Below are positions 1-7,836 of a stretch of 17,680 nucleotides of DNA, piece after piece; within the stretch, counting starts at the first letter, position 1, and each line of letters begins with the position of its first letter. The notes under the pieces were generated by a model. It saw only the letters and a list, made by a program, of their open reading frames with translations, was not told the DNA's origin and searched no databases. The position numbers and the translations under genes are program-made. This stretch comes from Parvularcula sp039033795 (lineage in GTDB: Bacteria; Pseudomonadota; Alphaproteobacteria; Caulobacterales; Parvularculaceae): the NCBI GenBank assembly GCA_039033795.1, contig JBCCBY010000024.1, positions 1-17,680 on the forward strand, in the 5' to 3' direction.

Positions 1-610
1 CTTCGATCATTTTTTTGGCAAGCAGATAAGTCGCCTCTGCATTACCAAAGCCCGCATCGATATCCGCGATGATCGGCACCACGTGAGTCTCGTAACTATC
101 GACAGCGTCCAGAAGTTCCTTTTCCTTCGCAGCATCACCAGCTTCGCGGGCAGCATCGATATCACGGAACATCATGCCGAGTTCACGCGCATCGGCCTGT
201 TTCAAGAAGGTGTAGAGTTCTTCGATTAGGGCAGGCACGGACGTTTTTTCGTGCATCGACTGGTCAGGAAGCGGACCAAACTCAGAGCGAAGTGCAGCGA
301 CCATCCAACCAGACAGATAGAGATAGCGGCGCTTGGTCGAGCCAAAGTGTTTCTTGATGGAGATCATCTTCTGCTGACCAACAAAACCGTGCCAGCAGCC
401 CAAGGATTGGGTGTAATTCGCCGGATCGGCGTCATAGGCCGCCATGTCTTCCCGCATGATCTTTGCGGTATAGCGCGCGATGTCGAGACCCGTGCGGAAC
501 CGGTTTTGGGCGCGCATCCTGGCCACACTCTCGGCTGAAATGCCGTTCCAGGTTCCATCATAGCTCATGATAAGCTGGGAAACTTCGTTGATATCTGACT
601 GATAGCTCAT
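1..610 (-). CDS. aceA: Isocitrate lyase, N-terminal part (gene continues beyond the window edge)
   Basis: This is the first 203 residues of isocitrate lyase, which splits isocitrate into succinate and glyoxylate in the cytosolic glyoxylate shunt and allows growth on acetate, fatty acids and other C2 sources. The protein begins MSYQSDINEV and contains the family-typical stretches YTQSLGCWHGF (about residues 66-76), KRRYLYLSGWMVAALRSEFGPLPDQSMHEKT and, near the edge, DIDAGFGNAEATYLL, which carries metal-binding Asp residues. The catalytic KKCGH loop lies outside the window and cannot be checked. The sequence matches the longer (about 530-residue) isocitrate lyases of Pseudomonas and many alphaproteobacteria. 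The start at 610 is supported by AAGGA (617-621 on the opposite strand) at good spacing. It is divergent from the ScfR-type regulator, with the operator-like repeat at 710-748 between them. Confidence 0.95.
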   Translation of the reverse strand, partial: MSYQSDINEVSQLIMSYDGTWNGISAESVARMRAQNRFRTGLDIARYTAKIMREDMAAYDADPANYTQSLGCWHGFVGQQKMISIKKHFGSTKRRYLYLSGWMVAALRSEFGPLPDQSMHEKTSVPALIEELYTFLKQADARELGMMFRDIDAAREAGDAAKEKELLDAVDSYETHVVPIIADIDAGFGNAEATYLLAKKMIE

Positions 611-706
611 GGAATGTCCTTCGATAAAGCAGGCCGTCGCATGGAGGGCTTAGCGCCCAGGCGATAACGGCTCCTTGCCAGCATCGGAACCATTTTCGAG
701 TAAAGA

Positions 707-748
707 TGTACAACTGTACAAAAATAATTTGTCATATTGTACAGTTGT
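707..748. promoter_or_regulatory. Candidate operator: perfect 12-bp inverted repeat with TGTACA cores
   Basis: ACAACTGTACAA at 710-721 and TTGTACAGTTGT at 737-748 are exact reverse complements separated by 15 bp. The hexamer TGTACA occurs three times, at 707-712, 715-720 and 738-743. The repeat lies in the aceA/regulator divergent gap, 13 bp before the regulator start codon. A weak promoter can be drawn for the regulator with TTGTCA (729-734) and TAGAGT (751-756), which would put the right half-site between the -35 and -10. That arrangement suggests autorepression by the XRE/ScfR protein together with control of aceA. The repeat is seen directly. Which protein binds it is inference. Confidence 0.6.
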
Positions 749-761
749 TGTAGAGTGGGGC

Positions 762-2168
762 ATGCCAAGCCGTTCAGGCCGAGATCGCGCCGCCTATATC
801 GGACCCAGATTGCGTCGCCTGCGGCGCGACCTCGCCCTCACCCAGGCGGCAATGGCCGATGATCTTGAGGTTTCGCCGTCTTATGTGGCGTTGATGGAGC
901 GGAACCAACGGCCGGTGACCGCCGAGATGCTGTTGCGGCTTGCGAGCACCTATGCCGTCGATATCGCTGAGTTTGGAAGCGGGAACGCCAGCGATCTTTC
1001 CGCGCGATTGAACGATGTTCTGCGCGATCCAATGTTTGCCGATATTGATCTTGGGGGAACGGAAGCGGCCGATGTCGCGGCGGGATATCCCGGTGTTGCC
1101 GATGCCATTTTGCGGCTCCATGCGGCATACCGTCAGGGTGAACTCGCCCTTGCCGACCGCGAAAAGCAGGCGCCTGCGGGACCGGATCCGGTTGCTGAGG
1201 CGCGGTATTTCCTTGGTGCAAGGAAGAATTTTTTTCCTTCAGTGGACGACCAGGCAGAGCGCTTGGCCGCCTCGGTTGAAACGAGCGGAGGTCTAACGCA
1301 GCATCTCAACAAGAAGCATGGTTTTGAGGTGCGCCGTTTCCCTCGCGATGTGATGGCTGGTGCGATCCGGCGGCTTGACCATCATCGCCGAGAACTCGCG
1401 CTTGATGAAACCCTTGATGGCGCGACCAGGCGATTTCAAATCGCGCTCCAACTCGCCTATCTGCAGCTTGATGATGCCATTGAGGCCGCGCTTTCAGAAG
1501 GCGCGTTTCGAAGTGAAAATGGACGCCGTCTCGCGCGCCGCGCGCTTGCCAATTATGCAGCCGCAGCGATCATTATGCCTTATCGAGACTTTCAGTCGAC
1601 AGCTGAAGAGCGGCGATACGATATAGAGGCACTCTCCCGCCGATTTCGTGCAAGTTTCGAACAGACTGCCCACCGGCTCACAACCTTGCAAAGGCGCGGG
1701 CAGGAGGGTGTTCCCTTTTTTTTCATCCGTGTTGATGCTGCTGGCAATATCTCTAAACGCCTCGATGGTGCGGGTTTTCCTTTTGCTCGCCATGGTGGTT
1801 CGTGCCCTTTATGGTCAGTGCACCATGCTTTTCGAACGCCGCGCCAGATTGTGACGGAGTGGCTTGAATTACCGGGAGGGGAACGGTTTTTCTCCGTTGC
1901 GCGCACCGTCACTGCGGGGGGCGGAGCGTATGGCGCACCACGAGCTGAACGGGCCATCGCACTGGCTTGTGCCGAAAAACATGCCAGCAGACTTGTTTAT
2001 ACGGATGAACAGGCGTTGCTACCAAGCAATGCCACGCCAATCGGTGTGACTTGCCGTCTTTGTCATCGCACGAAATGTGCAGCGAGGGCCGAACCTCCAA
2101 TTGGTCGTCCCGTGGCGGAGGATATTTTCCGTCGCCCGGTCGCGCCCTTCGCCTTTACCGACGAATAG
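762..2168 (+). CDS. XRE-family short-chain fatty acyl-CoA regulator (ScfR/RamB type)
   Basis: This 468-residue cytosolic regulator has an N-terminal XRE helix-turn-helix (about residues 12-66, with LRRDLALTQAAMADDLEVSP and SYVALMERNQRPVT). A central DUF955/ImmA-IrrE-like region follows, then a C-terminal DUF2083-type ScfR domain with GGSCPLWSVHHAFRTP and a cysteine cluster CRLCHRTKCAARAEPP. In the DUF955 region the HExxH zinc site of true metallopeptidases is replaced by QIALQLAYL, so it is probably a ligand- or oligomer-forming fold rather than a protease. Known relatives are RamB of Actinobacteria, which controls isocitrate lyase, and PccR of Rhodobacter, which responds to propionyl-CoA metabolism. 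Divergence from aceA fits control of acetate or fatty acid use. I chose ATG 762 over the TTG at 675 because it opens just before the HTH and the TTG version would span the operator-like repeat. Confidence 0.88.
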   Translation: MPSRSGRDRAAYIGPRLRRLRRDLALTQAAMADDLEVSPSYVALMERNQRPVTAEMLLRLASTYAVDIAEFGSGNASDLSARLNDVLRDPMFADIDLGGTEAADVAAGYPGVADAILRLHAAYRQGELALADREKQAPAGPDPVAEARYFLGARKNFFPSVDDQAERLAASVETSGGLTQHLNKKHGFEVRRFPRDVMAGAIRRLDHHRRELALDETLDGATRRFQIALQLAYLQLDDAIEAALSEGAFRSENGRRLARRALANYAAAAIIMPYRDFQSTAEERRYDIEALSRRFRASFEQTAHRLTTLQRRGQEGVPFFFIRVDAAGNISKRLDGAGFPFARHGGSCPLWSVHHAFRTPRQIVTEWLELPGGERFFSVARTVTAGGGAYGAPRAERAIALACAEKHASRLVYTDEQALLPSNATPIGVTCRLCHRTKCAARAEPPIGRPVAEDIFRRPVAPFAFTDE

Positions 2169-2191
2169 TTGGTGCCCGCACGGCCGTCGCT

Positions 2192-5100
2192 CTACCAATC
2201 AATGCCGACGGAGATATACGCGCTGCCGATCGTTGTTTCCTCACCAAAGGAGCCATTGAACCCCGTTGAGAACCGCATAAATCCATTCCGGTAAGAAAGA
2301 TCCCCACCAAGATAATAGGCGGTTTCTTCCTGTTCCATTTCCAACGTGAAAGCGTCGCCATCGCCAAAACGATAGGTTCCTGAAAGAACGTCGTTCTGAA
2401 GCTCTTGGCTCAGTCCTCCTGATATGGAAAATCGTGTCTGTGCGGATGATGGACCAGCGGTGCTAAAACCCGAGAACTCATTTTGCTGCCGGCGCTCACG
2501 CGTCCATCCTAGGCTTAAGCCGCTGTTGACTCTCAGCGATTCGGCATCCCGGTCTTCTGCCGTGATGGCGGCGCTATCATCCAAATTATCTTCAGTATAC
2601 CCGTCTTCTTCGATGCTTAGGTAATCGAGCGACACCGTGGGAACAATATCAAGCCCGCCTCGTTTCCAAAAATATTGGACCTTCCCGTGTCCCGTCAGCT
2701 GCGTTCCGTCCCAGGATGCATCAAAGTCCCGTCTCTCTAGGTCAAACGAAATATTCCGCTCACTGTCAGAAGACGCCCACCCATACCCAAACCGGCCATC
2801 AAACACAAACCGGCCCAAGGCCTTCGTCGCGTAGACATCGAGGCCCGTCGTCGTTCGGGTGACGGGGAAGTCATCGCCCAGTTTTTCTTCAAGCTGCGTG
2901 GATGAAAGCGAGGCGGCGAAACCCAGCGTGTCCAGTCCAAACACTTTCCGGTCCGCGCCGAGCGCCAGCAAAATGCCGTACCCTGCAAAGCCTTCAGAGC
3001 CCCGCCCTTCGCTTCTGTTGATGAAGAAGAGTTCTTGCTTGATCCAAGCATGCCGATGGCCAAGCCGAATGTCTTCCCCCTCAAGCCGGGTACGGTGGCG
3101 TATAATCGAATTCATTGCGGTGTTCTGGGCACGAACGGCAGTGATAGCGAGGTCGAGGGGTTCCGGTGTCAGCTGCCTGTAAAGATCGAGGAATTCCTCC
3201 TCCGTCGTCGCACTATAGATTGCGTTGCTCAGCTCTTGATCGCTTTCAATTGCCGCCAGAGCAGGGGTAAACGATGGCGTTTCCTCGGCAAAGAGTCCGA
3301 CCTCGTCTGCGTTCCGTCTGCGTCGGCGAAGGATCAATGAGTTTGGGTCGCTGTCATCCAAGGCCAGGATTTCTTCAACCAAGAACGAGCTGTTGATGTC
3401 CCCGTCAATGTCGAAGGCGGCAATATCGACATCAAGTGTGCCCGCTGTGATCAAGCGATTTTCGATTGTCCCAGAGAAACCTTCGACCGACAAAATACCG
3501 ATCGTTGATGTGCTATCGATGCTGACAGTACCCGATGATTGAATGCGTGCCAAATCACTGCCGGTTGCTGGAAGTTCAAACTCCAGCCGGCCTTCGTTCG
3601 CCACAGACAGATCAGTCAACATGGCTTCTTGCGTGTTCGTCAGTGTTAGAGTTGAGCTATCGACTGAAACCGTTAAATCATCAGTATTCAGAAGGCCACC
3701 AGTCCAGGCTGCGCCTCCTGTCAGTTCAAAGACATCTGTTCCGCCGCCGAAGTCGGCATCACCGGTCCAAACGGCCTCATCATCAAGACGAAAGGTATCG
3801 TTCCCGGTACCGAAGGAAAGGTTGCCCTCTCCGGTGAACGAAGAAAATTCAATCGTGTCGTTCCCCGCGCCCAGCGACGCGTTTCCGTTATAGATACTTT
3901 CTTCCGTAAACCGAATGATATCGTTGCCATCGCCAAGAAAGAAGTCTCCATTGACCGCGCCCGCGTCTGACTCGAAAACATCATCACCAGAACCGGTGAG
4001 GATATCGCCGATAATAAAGCCAACAAGTGACCTGTCATTCTCCTCTTCATCAAACGATGCGCTGACCGTGTTGGTGATTGCGATACCCGACGTGTTCGCG
4101 GAGAAATCGAGCGCGATGGTGGTCGCTGGATTCTCCTCGTCTTCATCCTCATCCGGCTGAATTGCACGAATGATCGCGCCGCCGTTGTTGAAGGTTGTGA
4201 CGGACCCGCTGAGATCACGGACAGCAACCGCATCGCCTCCATCTCCGCTTGCGGAGATCGTGGCCAGGGTGGTTTCGACACGGATGGTCGGTAGCGTAAC
4301 ACTGCTATCGATGAGAATCGCGGTGGCGTTTCCTGTGCCGTCGACAGTTGCTCTGATGTCTTGTTCAGCCAAAATCTCTGGAATGTTGGTGTTGCCAGTG
4401 ATCCGCAGACCAACAGAATTAGCATCGGTCGACGATCCGGTGATTTCACCGCTGTTCCTAAAACCAGCATTTGCTGTGATATTTTGAATGCGGACCACTT
4501 CGGTATCAACGCCATCGTAAATGCCTGTGGCCGATAGAACCCCGCGATTGATAATGCTCCAACTTCCGTAGTCTGATGCGAGCCCTTCTTCGGTGGCCAC
4601 CGTGCCAATGGTGCTGACCGTGCTGTCATTGCCTAGTCGCAAGGCGTTCCCGCCGCCAAACACCGTGACAGATGCGTTGGAGCCTTGGCCCGGTGTGCTG
4701 TCGCTATCGGTATCAAGTGAGGTTTCAAGGTCGATTGCACCGTTGATCAGAACACCGCCGGTAACATCGCCGAGCAGCGAAATGCCGTGGCCTGAAACCA
4801 GGGTCTCCTGCAAATCATTGTTTTGATCCTCAGGGTCGACATCGTCGTCATCATCAACTTCGATATCACGCGCAAGATCAGTATACGCGGTGATTGTCGA
4901 AGTGCCACCATAGCTAAACGCGCCGCCGATGTCGCCGGTGACCAAGATCGCATCCGTTTCTACACCCGTTACACTGACCGAGCTGTTCTCAGCGATCGTG
5001 ACGTCACCGCTGACACTATCGAGCCGAATGCCTTGGGACTGATCGCCGTCATGCACGATCACACCGAAGTGACTGACGTCGCCGTCGAGGTCACCTTGCA

Positions 5101-5575
5101 GCACAACACCGCCGCCGGCGTCCCCCTCCGTCCTAATCTCCGCTGAGCTGTCCATCAGAATGTTGCCGGTGATGGACCCGCCCGTGTCGAGCACAACCCC
5201 GAAACGATTGTCTGGAAAGTCGACTGGGACTTCATCGTCACCGACTTCGAGCGAACTATCGAGCGTGATCGGCCCGTTGATCGTGACATTCAAGGTGCGA
5301 TCGCCGATCACGCGAATGCCCGCGATGTTCGCGCCGTCGCCCTCAACGGCAATTCCGCCATTCATGGTAACATCGGAATCGGTGTCGGCGGTGACTGCAT
5401 CCGCGTCCGTCACCGTGATCGATCCGCCATCAACGATGGTGAAGGATCCAGTGCTTGGCGTTGATTGAGGGGTCGTTAAATCGTCAGAAATTTCAACGTC
5501 TTGACCCAATGCGCCTGAGCTGCTGACCATAAGCGCGGCAGCGGCGCAACTGAGCATGATCCGTTGTGTCACCAT
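2192..5575 (-). CDS. Autotransporter with acidic beta-helical passenger and GxGND repeats
   Basis: This is a 1127-residue type V secreted outer membrane protein. A signal peptide occupies residues 1-24 (MVTQRIMLSCAAAALM..., cleavage after ALG). The passenger (about 25-835) is rich in Asp, Gly, Thr, Ser and Val, has many short DGGSITV-like beta-helix turns, and contains an Asp/Glu-rich insert VDDDDDVDPEDQ. At about residues 520-625 five turns recur every 20-21 residues: GSGDD, GDGND, GAGND, GTGND, GGGTD. The last 285 or so residues form an autotransporter beta-barrel, starting near HAWIKQELFF and ending with the aromatic terminal residue in YISVGIDW. The start at 5575 has AGGGAG about 10 bases upstream and puts the signal peptide first; longer in-frame starts do not. 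The gene ends 23 bp from the convergent regulator. The substrate or adhesion target is unknown. Confidence 0.87.
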   Translation of the reverse strand: MVTQRIMLSCAAAALMVSSSGALGQDVEISDDLTTPQSTPSTGSFTIVDGGSITVTDADAVTADTDSDVTMNGGIAVEGDGANIAGIRVIGDRTLNVTINGPITLDSSLEVGDDEVPVDFPDNRFGVVLDTGGSITGNILMDSSAEIRTEGDAGGGVVLQGDLDGDVSHFGVIVHDGDQSQGIRLDSVSGDVTIAENSSVSVTGVETDAILVTGDIGGAFSYGGTSTITAYTDLARDIEVDDDDDVDPEDQNNDLQETLVSGHGISLLGDVTGGVLINGAIDLETSLDTDSDSTPGQGSNASVTVFGGGNALRLGNDSTVSTIGTVATEEGLASDYGSWSIINRGVLSATGIYDGVDTEVVRIQNITANAGFRNSGEITGSSTDANSVGLRITGNTNIPEILAEQDIRATVDGTGNATAILIDSSVTLPTIRVETTLATISASGDGGDAVAVRDLSGSVTTFNNGGAIIRAIQPDEDEDEENPATTIALDFSANTSGIAITNTVSASFDEEENDRSLVGFIIGDILTGSGDDVFESDAGAVNGDFFLGDGNDIIRFTEESIYNGNASLGAGNDTIEFSSFTGEGNLSFGTGNDTFRLDDEAVWTGDADFGGGTDVFELTGGAAWTGGLLNTDDLTVSVDSSTLTLTNTQEAMLTDLSVANEGRLEFELPATGSDLARIQSSGTVSIDSTSTIGILSVEGFSGTIENRLITAGTLDVDIAAFDIDGDINSSFLVEEILALDDSDPNSLILRRRRRNADEVGLFAEETPSFTPALAAIESDQELSNAIYSATTEEEFLDLYRQLTPEPLDLAITAVRAQNTAMNSIIRHRTRLEGEDIRLGHRHAWIKQELFFINRSEGRGSEGFAGYGILLALGADRKVFGLDTLGFAASLSSTQLEEKLGDDFPVTRTTTGLDVYATKALGRFVFDGRFGYGWASSDSERNISFDLERRDFDASWDGTQLTGHGKVQYFWKRGGLDIVPTVSLDYLSIEEDGYTEDNLDDSAAITAEDRDAESLRVNSGLSLGWTRERRQQNEFSGFSTAGPSSAQTRFSISGGLSQELQNDVLSGTYRFGDGDAFTLEMEQEETAYYLGGDLSYRNGFMRFSTGFNGSFGEETTIGSAYISVGIDW

Positions 5576-5863
5576 GTTGGTGCGTCTCCCTGGAAGATAT
5601 GTCCCGAGCGCCAAAACGTGGCACCAGCGGGTGATGATTGTCCTGCATCCGGCTGCCGGTAACGCTTCCACCATAATATGGTTACGGCCGCCTAACCCTT
5701 TGACACGCTCTTGCACGCCAATGGCTGGCGAGGCGATAGCTAGGATGGCGAGAAGAGTATGAAAGTTTGTATCAGTTTTAAGCGGGACGATCAGCGGTTC
5801 CCAGATCGCGCCCAACGGTCACGTGCGGTGGTGATCTTGCTTACACCTTGGGTCTAAGCCGAG
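5576..5863. promoter_or_regulatory. Divergent control region between autotransporter and histidine kinase genes
   Basis: This 288-bp non-coding gap must hold promoters for both divergent transcripts. It contains ACCATAATATGGT (5670-5682), a perfect 6+1+6 palindrome that includes TATTAT on the minus strand, flanked by GTAAC (5659-5663) and GTTAC (5681-5685) as a second inverted pair. On the plus strand AGTTT occurs twice one helical turn apart (5764-5779 area). LytTR proteins often bind tandem short repeats, but I could not match a clear consensus pair. I see no convincing sigma-70 promoter in either direction, no terminator and no small gene. Confidence 0.4.
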
Positions 5864-7018
5864 ATGCGCGATCCTGCTGGGTCGCTGATGCAACTCGAAG
5901 GGTTCGAAAAGGTCATGGCACAGCCGCCAGAACCAAGTCCCAAGCGTATCCCGCTGGCTCTTTTCTTGGTGGTGCAGTTCGCCATTTGGCTGACCTATGG
6001 GACGCTGCTGACGAGCCAAACGATCGAGTTTCGTGTCGGCAATGATCTGCCGCCCGACCTTGTCGGTAGCGCCACCAAAGCTGCCACCCCTGTTGTTGTC
6101 GCGCTCACCGTGACGAGTGTGTTTCACTTCATTATTCAGGCGCAAAAGACGTTTGACGCGCGACGTATTTTTATCCTTTCACTGATCTTCACTATTGTTG
6201 CGGCGATGGTGATGGCTTTCCTTCAGTATGTCGCCAAATGGCTCTTGGGATACATATCCGATTGGCAGGCTGCGTTGACGCATTGGCTGCCTTACGTTCC
6301 GTCGCGCTTTTTCCTCCTCGGCCTTTGGGTGTCGGCCTATCTCTCGATCGCCTTCGCTCGGGATTCGCTTTATCACCGCGAGCAGTCCTTGATCCTGCAA
6401 GCGGCAGCCGATGAAGCACGGGCTGATATGCTCCGCTATCAGCTTAACCCTCATCTGCTTTTCAATGCATTGAACACAGTCTCAAGCCACATCCTGGACC
6501 GAGATTTTGAGCGAGCGGACCATGCGGTTCAGAAGCTTGCTGATTTGATGCGTTTGAGTCTCGAGAACAACGAGGCCCGGACACTGACGCTTGGCCAAGA
6601 AATTGACCGGCTCGAAGTCTATTTGGATCTAGAGCGTGTTCGCTTCGGCGACGGTCTTACGATCAACATTGACCTCGACAACGGTCTTGAGGATTACCCC
6701 GTACCCCCCATGTTGCTGCAGCCATTGATTGAAAATGCGATGAAGCATGGGATCGCCCGATCAGCCGAAGGGGGGGTGGTGTCGATCCATGCTTGTCAGA
6801 AAGAAGACAAGGTCATTATTGAAATAGCAAACACAAATCACGGGTATATTCCGTACAAGGTTGATACGCAGAAGGATCCGTCCTTTGGTGTTGGCCTGCG
6901 CAATGTATCGCGCCGCCTGGATACAGTCTACGGCGCTGCTGCTTTTCTACGAACAGATGAATCCAGCACACCCAATAGCTACAGTGTAGAAGTCCATCTT
7001 CCTGCGGAGAAAACATAG
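5864..7018 (+). CDS. LytS/AlgZ-type membrane sensor histidine kinase
   Basis: This is a 384-residue inner membrane sensor kinase, the partner of the LytTR regulator that follows. About four membrane segments lie at residues 28-50, 73-93, 101-128 and 143-165. A short linker leads to the His_kinase (PF06580-type) domain with RYQLNPHLLFNALN, phospho-acceptor His197. The ATPase part has the N-box PLIENAMKHG (Asn291) and the G-box FGVGLRNVSRRL (about 341-352). No separate periplasmic or PAS sensor domain is visible, so the membrane region itself is probably the sensor. Start choice is uncertain: ATG at 5864, 5888 and 5915 are all in frame and none has a strong Shine-Dalgarno. The one at 5915 (MAQPPEP) would still keep all membrane segments. 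Only one base separates the stop from the regulator's ATG, so the two are translationally coupled. Confidence 0.9.
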   Translation: MRDPAGSLMQLEGFEKVMAQPPEPSPKRIPLALFLVVQFAIWLTYGTLLTSQTIEFRVGNDLPPDLVGSATKAATPVVVALTVTSVFHFIIQAQKTFDARRIFILSLIFTIVAAMVMAFLQYVAKWLLGYISDWQAALTHWLPYVPSRFFLLGLWVSAYLSIAFARDSLYHREQSLILQAAADEARADMLRYQLNPHLLFNALNTVSSHILDRDFERADHAVQKLADLMRLSLENNEARTLTLGQEIDRLEVYLDLERVRFGDGLTINIDLDNGLEDYPVPPMLLQPLIENAMKHGIARSAEGGVVSIHACQKEDKVIIEIANTNHGYIPYKVDTQKDPSFGVGLRNVSRRLDTVYGAAAFLRTDESSTPNSYSVEVHLPAEKT

Positions 7019-7019
7019 A

Positions 7020-7802
7020 ATGGGAGATCACGAAGTCCTCACCGCTTTGATTGTTGATGATGAAGCAGCCGCAATTAACGCGATCAACAAACGGCTGAGT
7101 GCCCATGCAGACACCGTGCGCGTGATTGGGGAAGCCAAAACCACCGGAGAGGCGCAGGCGAAGATTGAGGCGCTGAACCCCGACGTGATCTTTCTTGACG
7201 TGTCGATGCCCGGTCAGGATGGCATCGCCTTTGCGCGGCAGTTCACCCGCGATACGGGGCCGGCCATTATTTTCCTCACCGCCTATGGCAACCACGCGCT
7301 CGAAGCCTTTGAGACAGAGGCGATTGATTATCTGACCAAACCCGTGGCCCCCAGTCATCTTGAAAGGGCGGTGCGTAAGGCAATCCACGAATGCCGCCGT
7401 CGCCACCACATAGCTTTTGCCGGCCGCGTGCAGTCGCTCGCTGATCAGTATGCGCAGAAACCGCCAACCACCAAGCAGCACGCCTTTATCTCGCTTTCTG
7501 TTGGCACCAAAATGGTGCATGTCAATGAAGCCAAAATCTCGGTGCTTGAGGCCGCAGGCGATTATGTCTGTGTCTATACAGATGATGAAACCTATGTCGT
7601 GCGATCATCGCTGCGTTCTTTAGAACAAGACCTCACGGCCAAGAGTTTTGTCCAAATTCACCGCTGCACAATTGTGAACCTTGATCAGGTGGACCGGTTT
7701 GTCGAGGTGGGCCAACCGCATGTTGTCATGACGAATGGGAAGTCCTACGGCGTGAGCCGACGACGACTTCGGCAGGTTCGTGACCAGTTCCTTGATGGAT
7801 GA
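7020..7802 (+). CDS. LytTR-family response regulator
   Basis: This 260-residue cytosolic transcription regulator is paired with the preceding kinase. The receiver domain (about residues 8-125) has the acidic pair Asp13/Asp14, phospho-acceptor Asp60 in VIFLDVSMPGQDG, the switch Thr87 in FLTAYG and Lys107 in DYLTKPV. The C-terminal LytTR DNA-binding domain (about 153-255) shows ISVLEAAGDYVCVYT, TYVVRSSLRSLEQDL and FVQIHRCTIVNLDQVD, all typical of the AlgR/AgrA/LytR fold. The ATG follows the kinase stop by one base. The gene converges on the TonB-dependent receptor with a 34-bp gap. The flanking autotransporter and receptor are natural candidate targets, but no binding site is established from sequence. 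Confidence 0.93.
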   Translation: MGDHEVLTALIVDDEAAAINAINKRLSAHADTVRVIGEAKTTGEAQAKIEALNPDVIFLDVSMPGQDGIAFARQFTRDTGPAIIFLTAYGNHALEAFETEAIDYLTKPVAPSHLERAVRKAIHECRRRHHIAFAGRVQSLADQYAQKPPTTKQHAFISLSVGTKMVHVNEAKISVLEAAGDYVCVYTDDETYVVRSSLRSLEQDLTAKSFVQIHRCTIVNLDQVDRFVEVGQPHVVMTNGKSYGVSRRRLRQVRDQFLDG

Positions 7803-7836
7803 TCAGTCGTCAAATTTAAAGGCATTTTCCGCCGTT

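Noticed and set aside
3700..4010. RTX toxin or type I secreted protein call for the GxGND stretch
   Set aside because: The repeats have a 20-21 residue period instead of 9, and the protein has a Sec signal peptide and an autotransporter barrel, so type V secretion explains it better.
3721..4629. Long open frame on the minus strand inside the autotransporter gene
   Set aside because: It lies in another frame of the same strand as the autotransporter, its product is Arg/Ser/Pro rich with no domain, and the autotransporter frame is continuous and recognisable through this stretch.
7803..7836. Intrinsic terminator between the convergent response regulator and receptor genes
   Set aside because: The 34-bp gap is AT-rich, but I could not find a stable stem in it.
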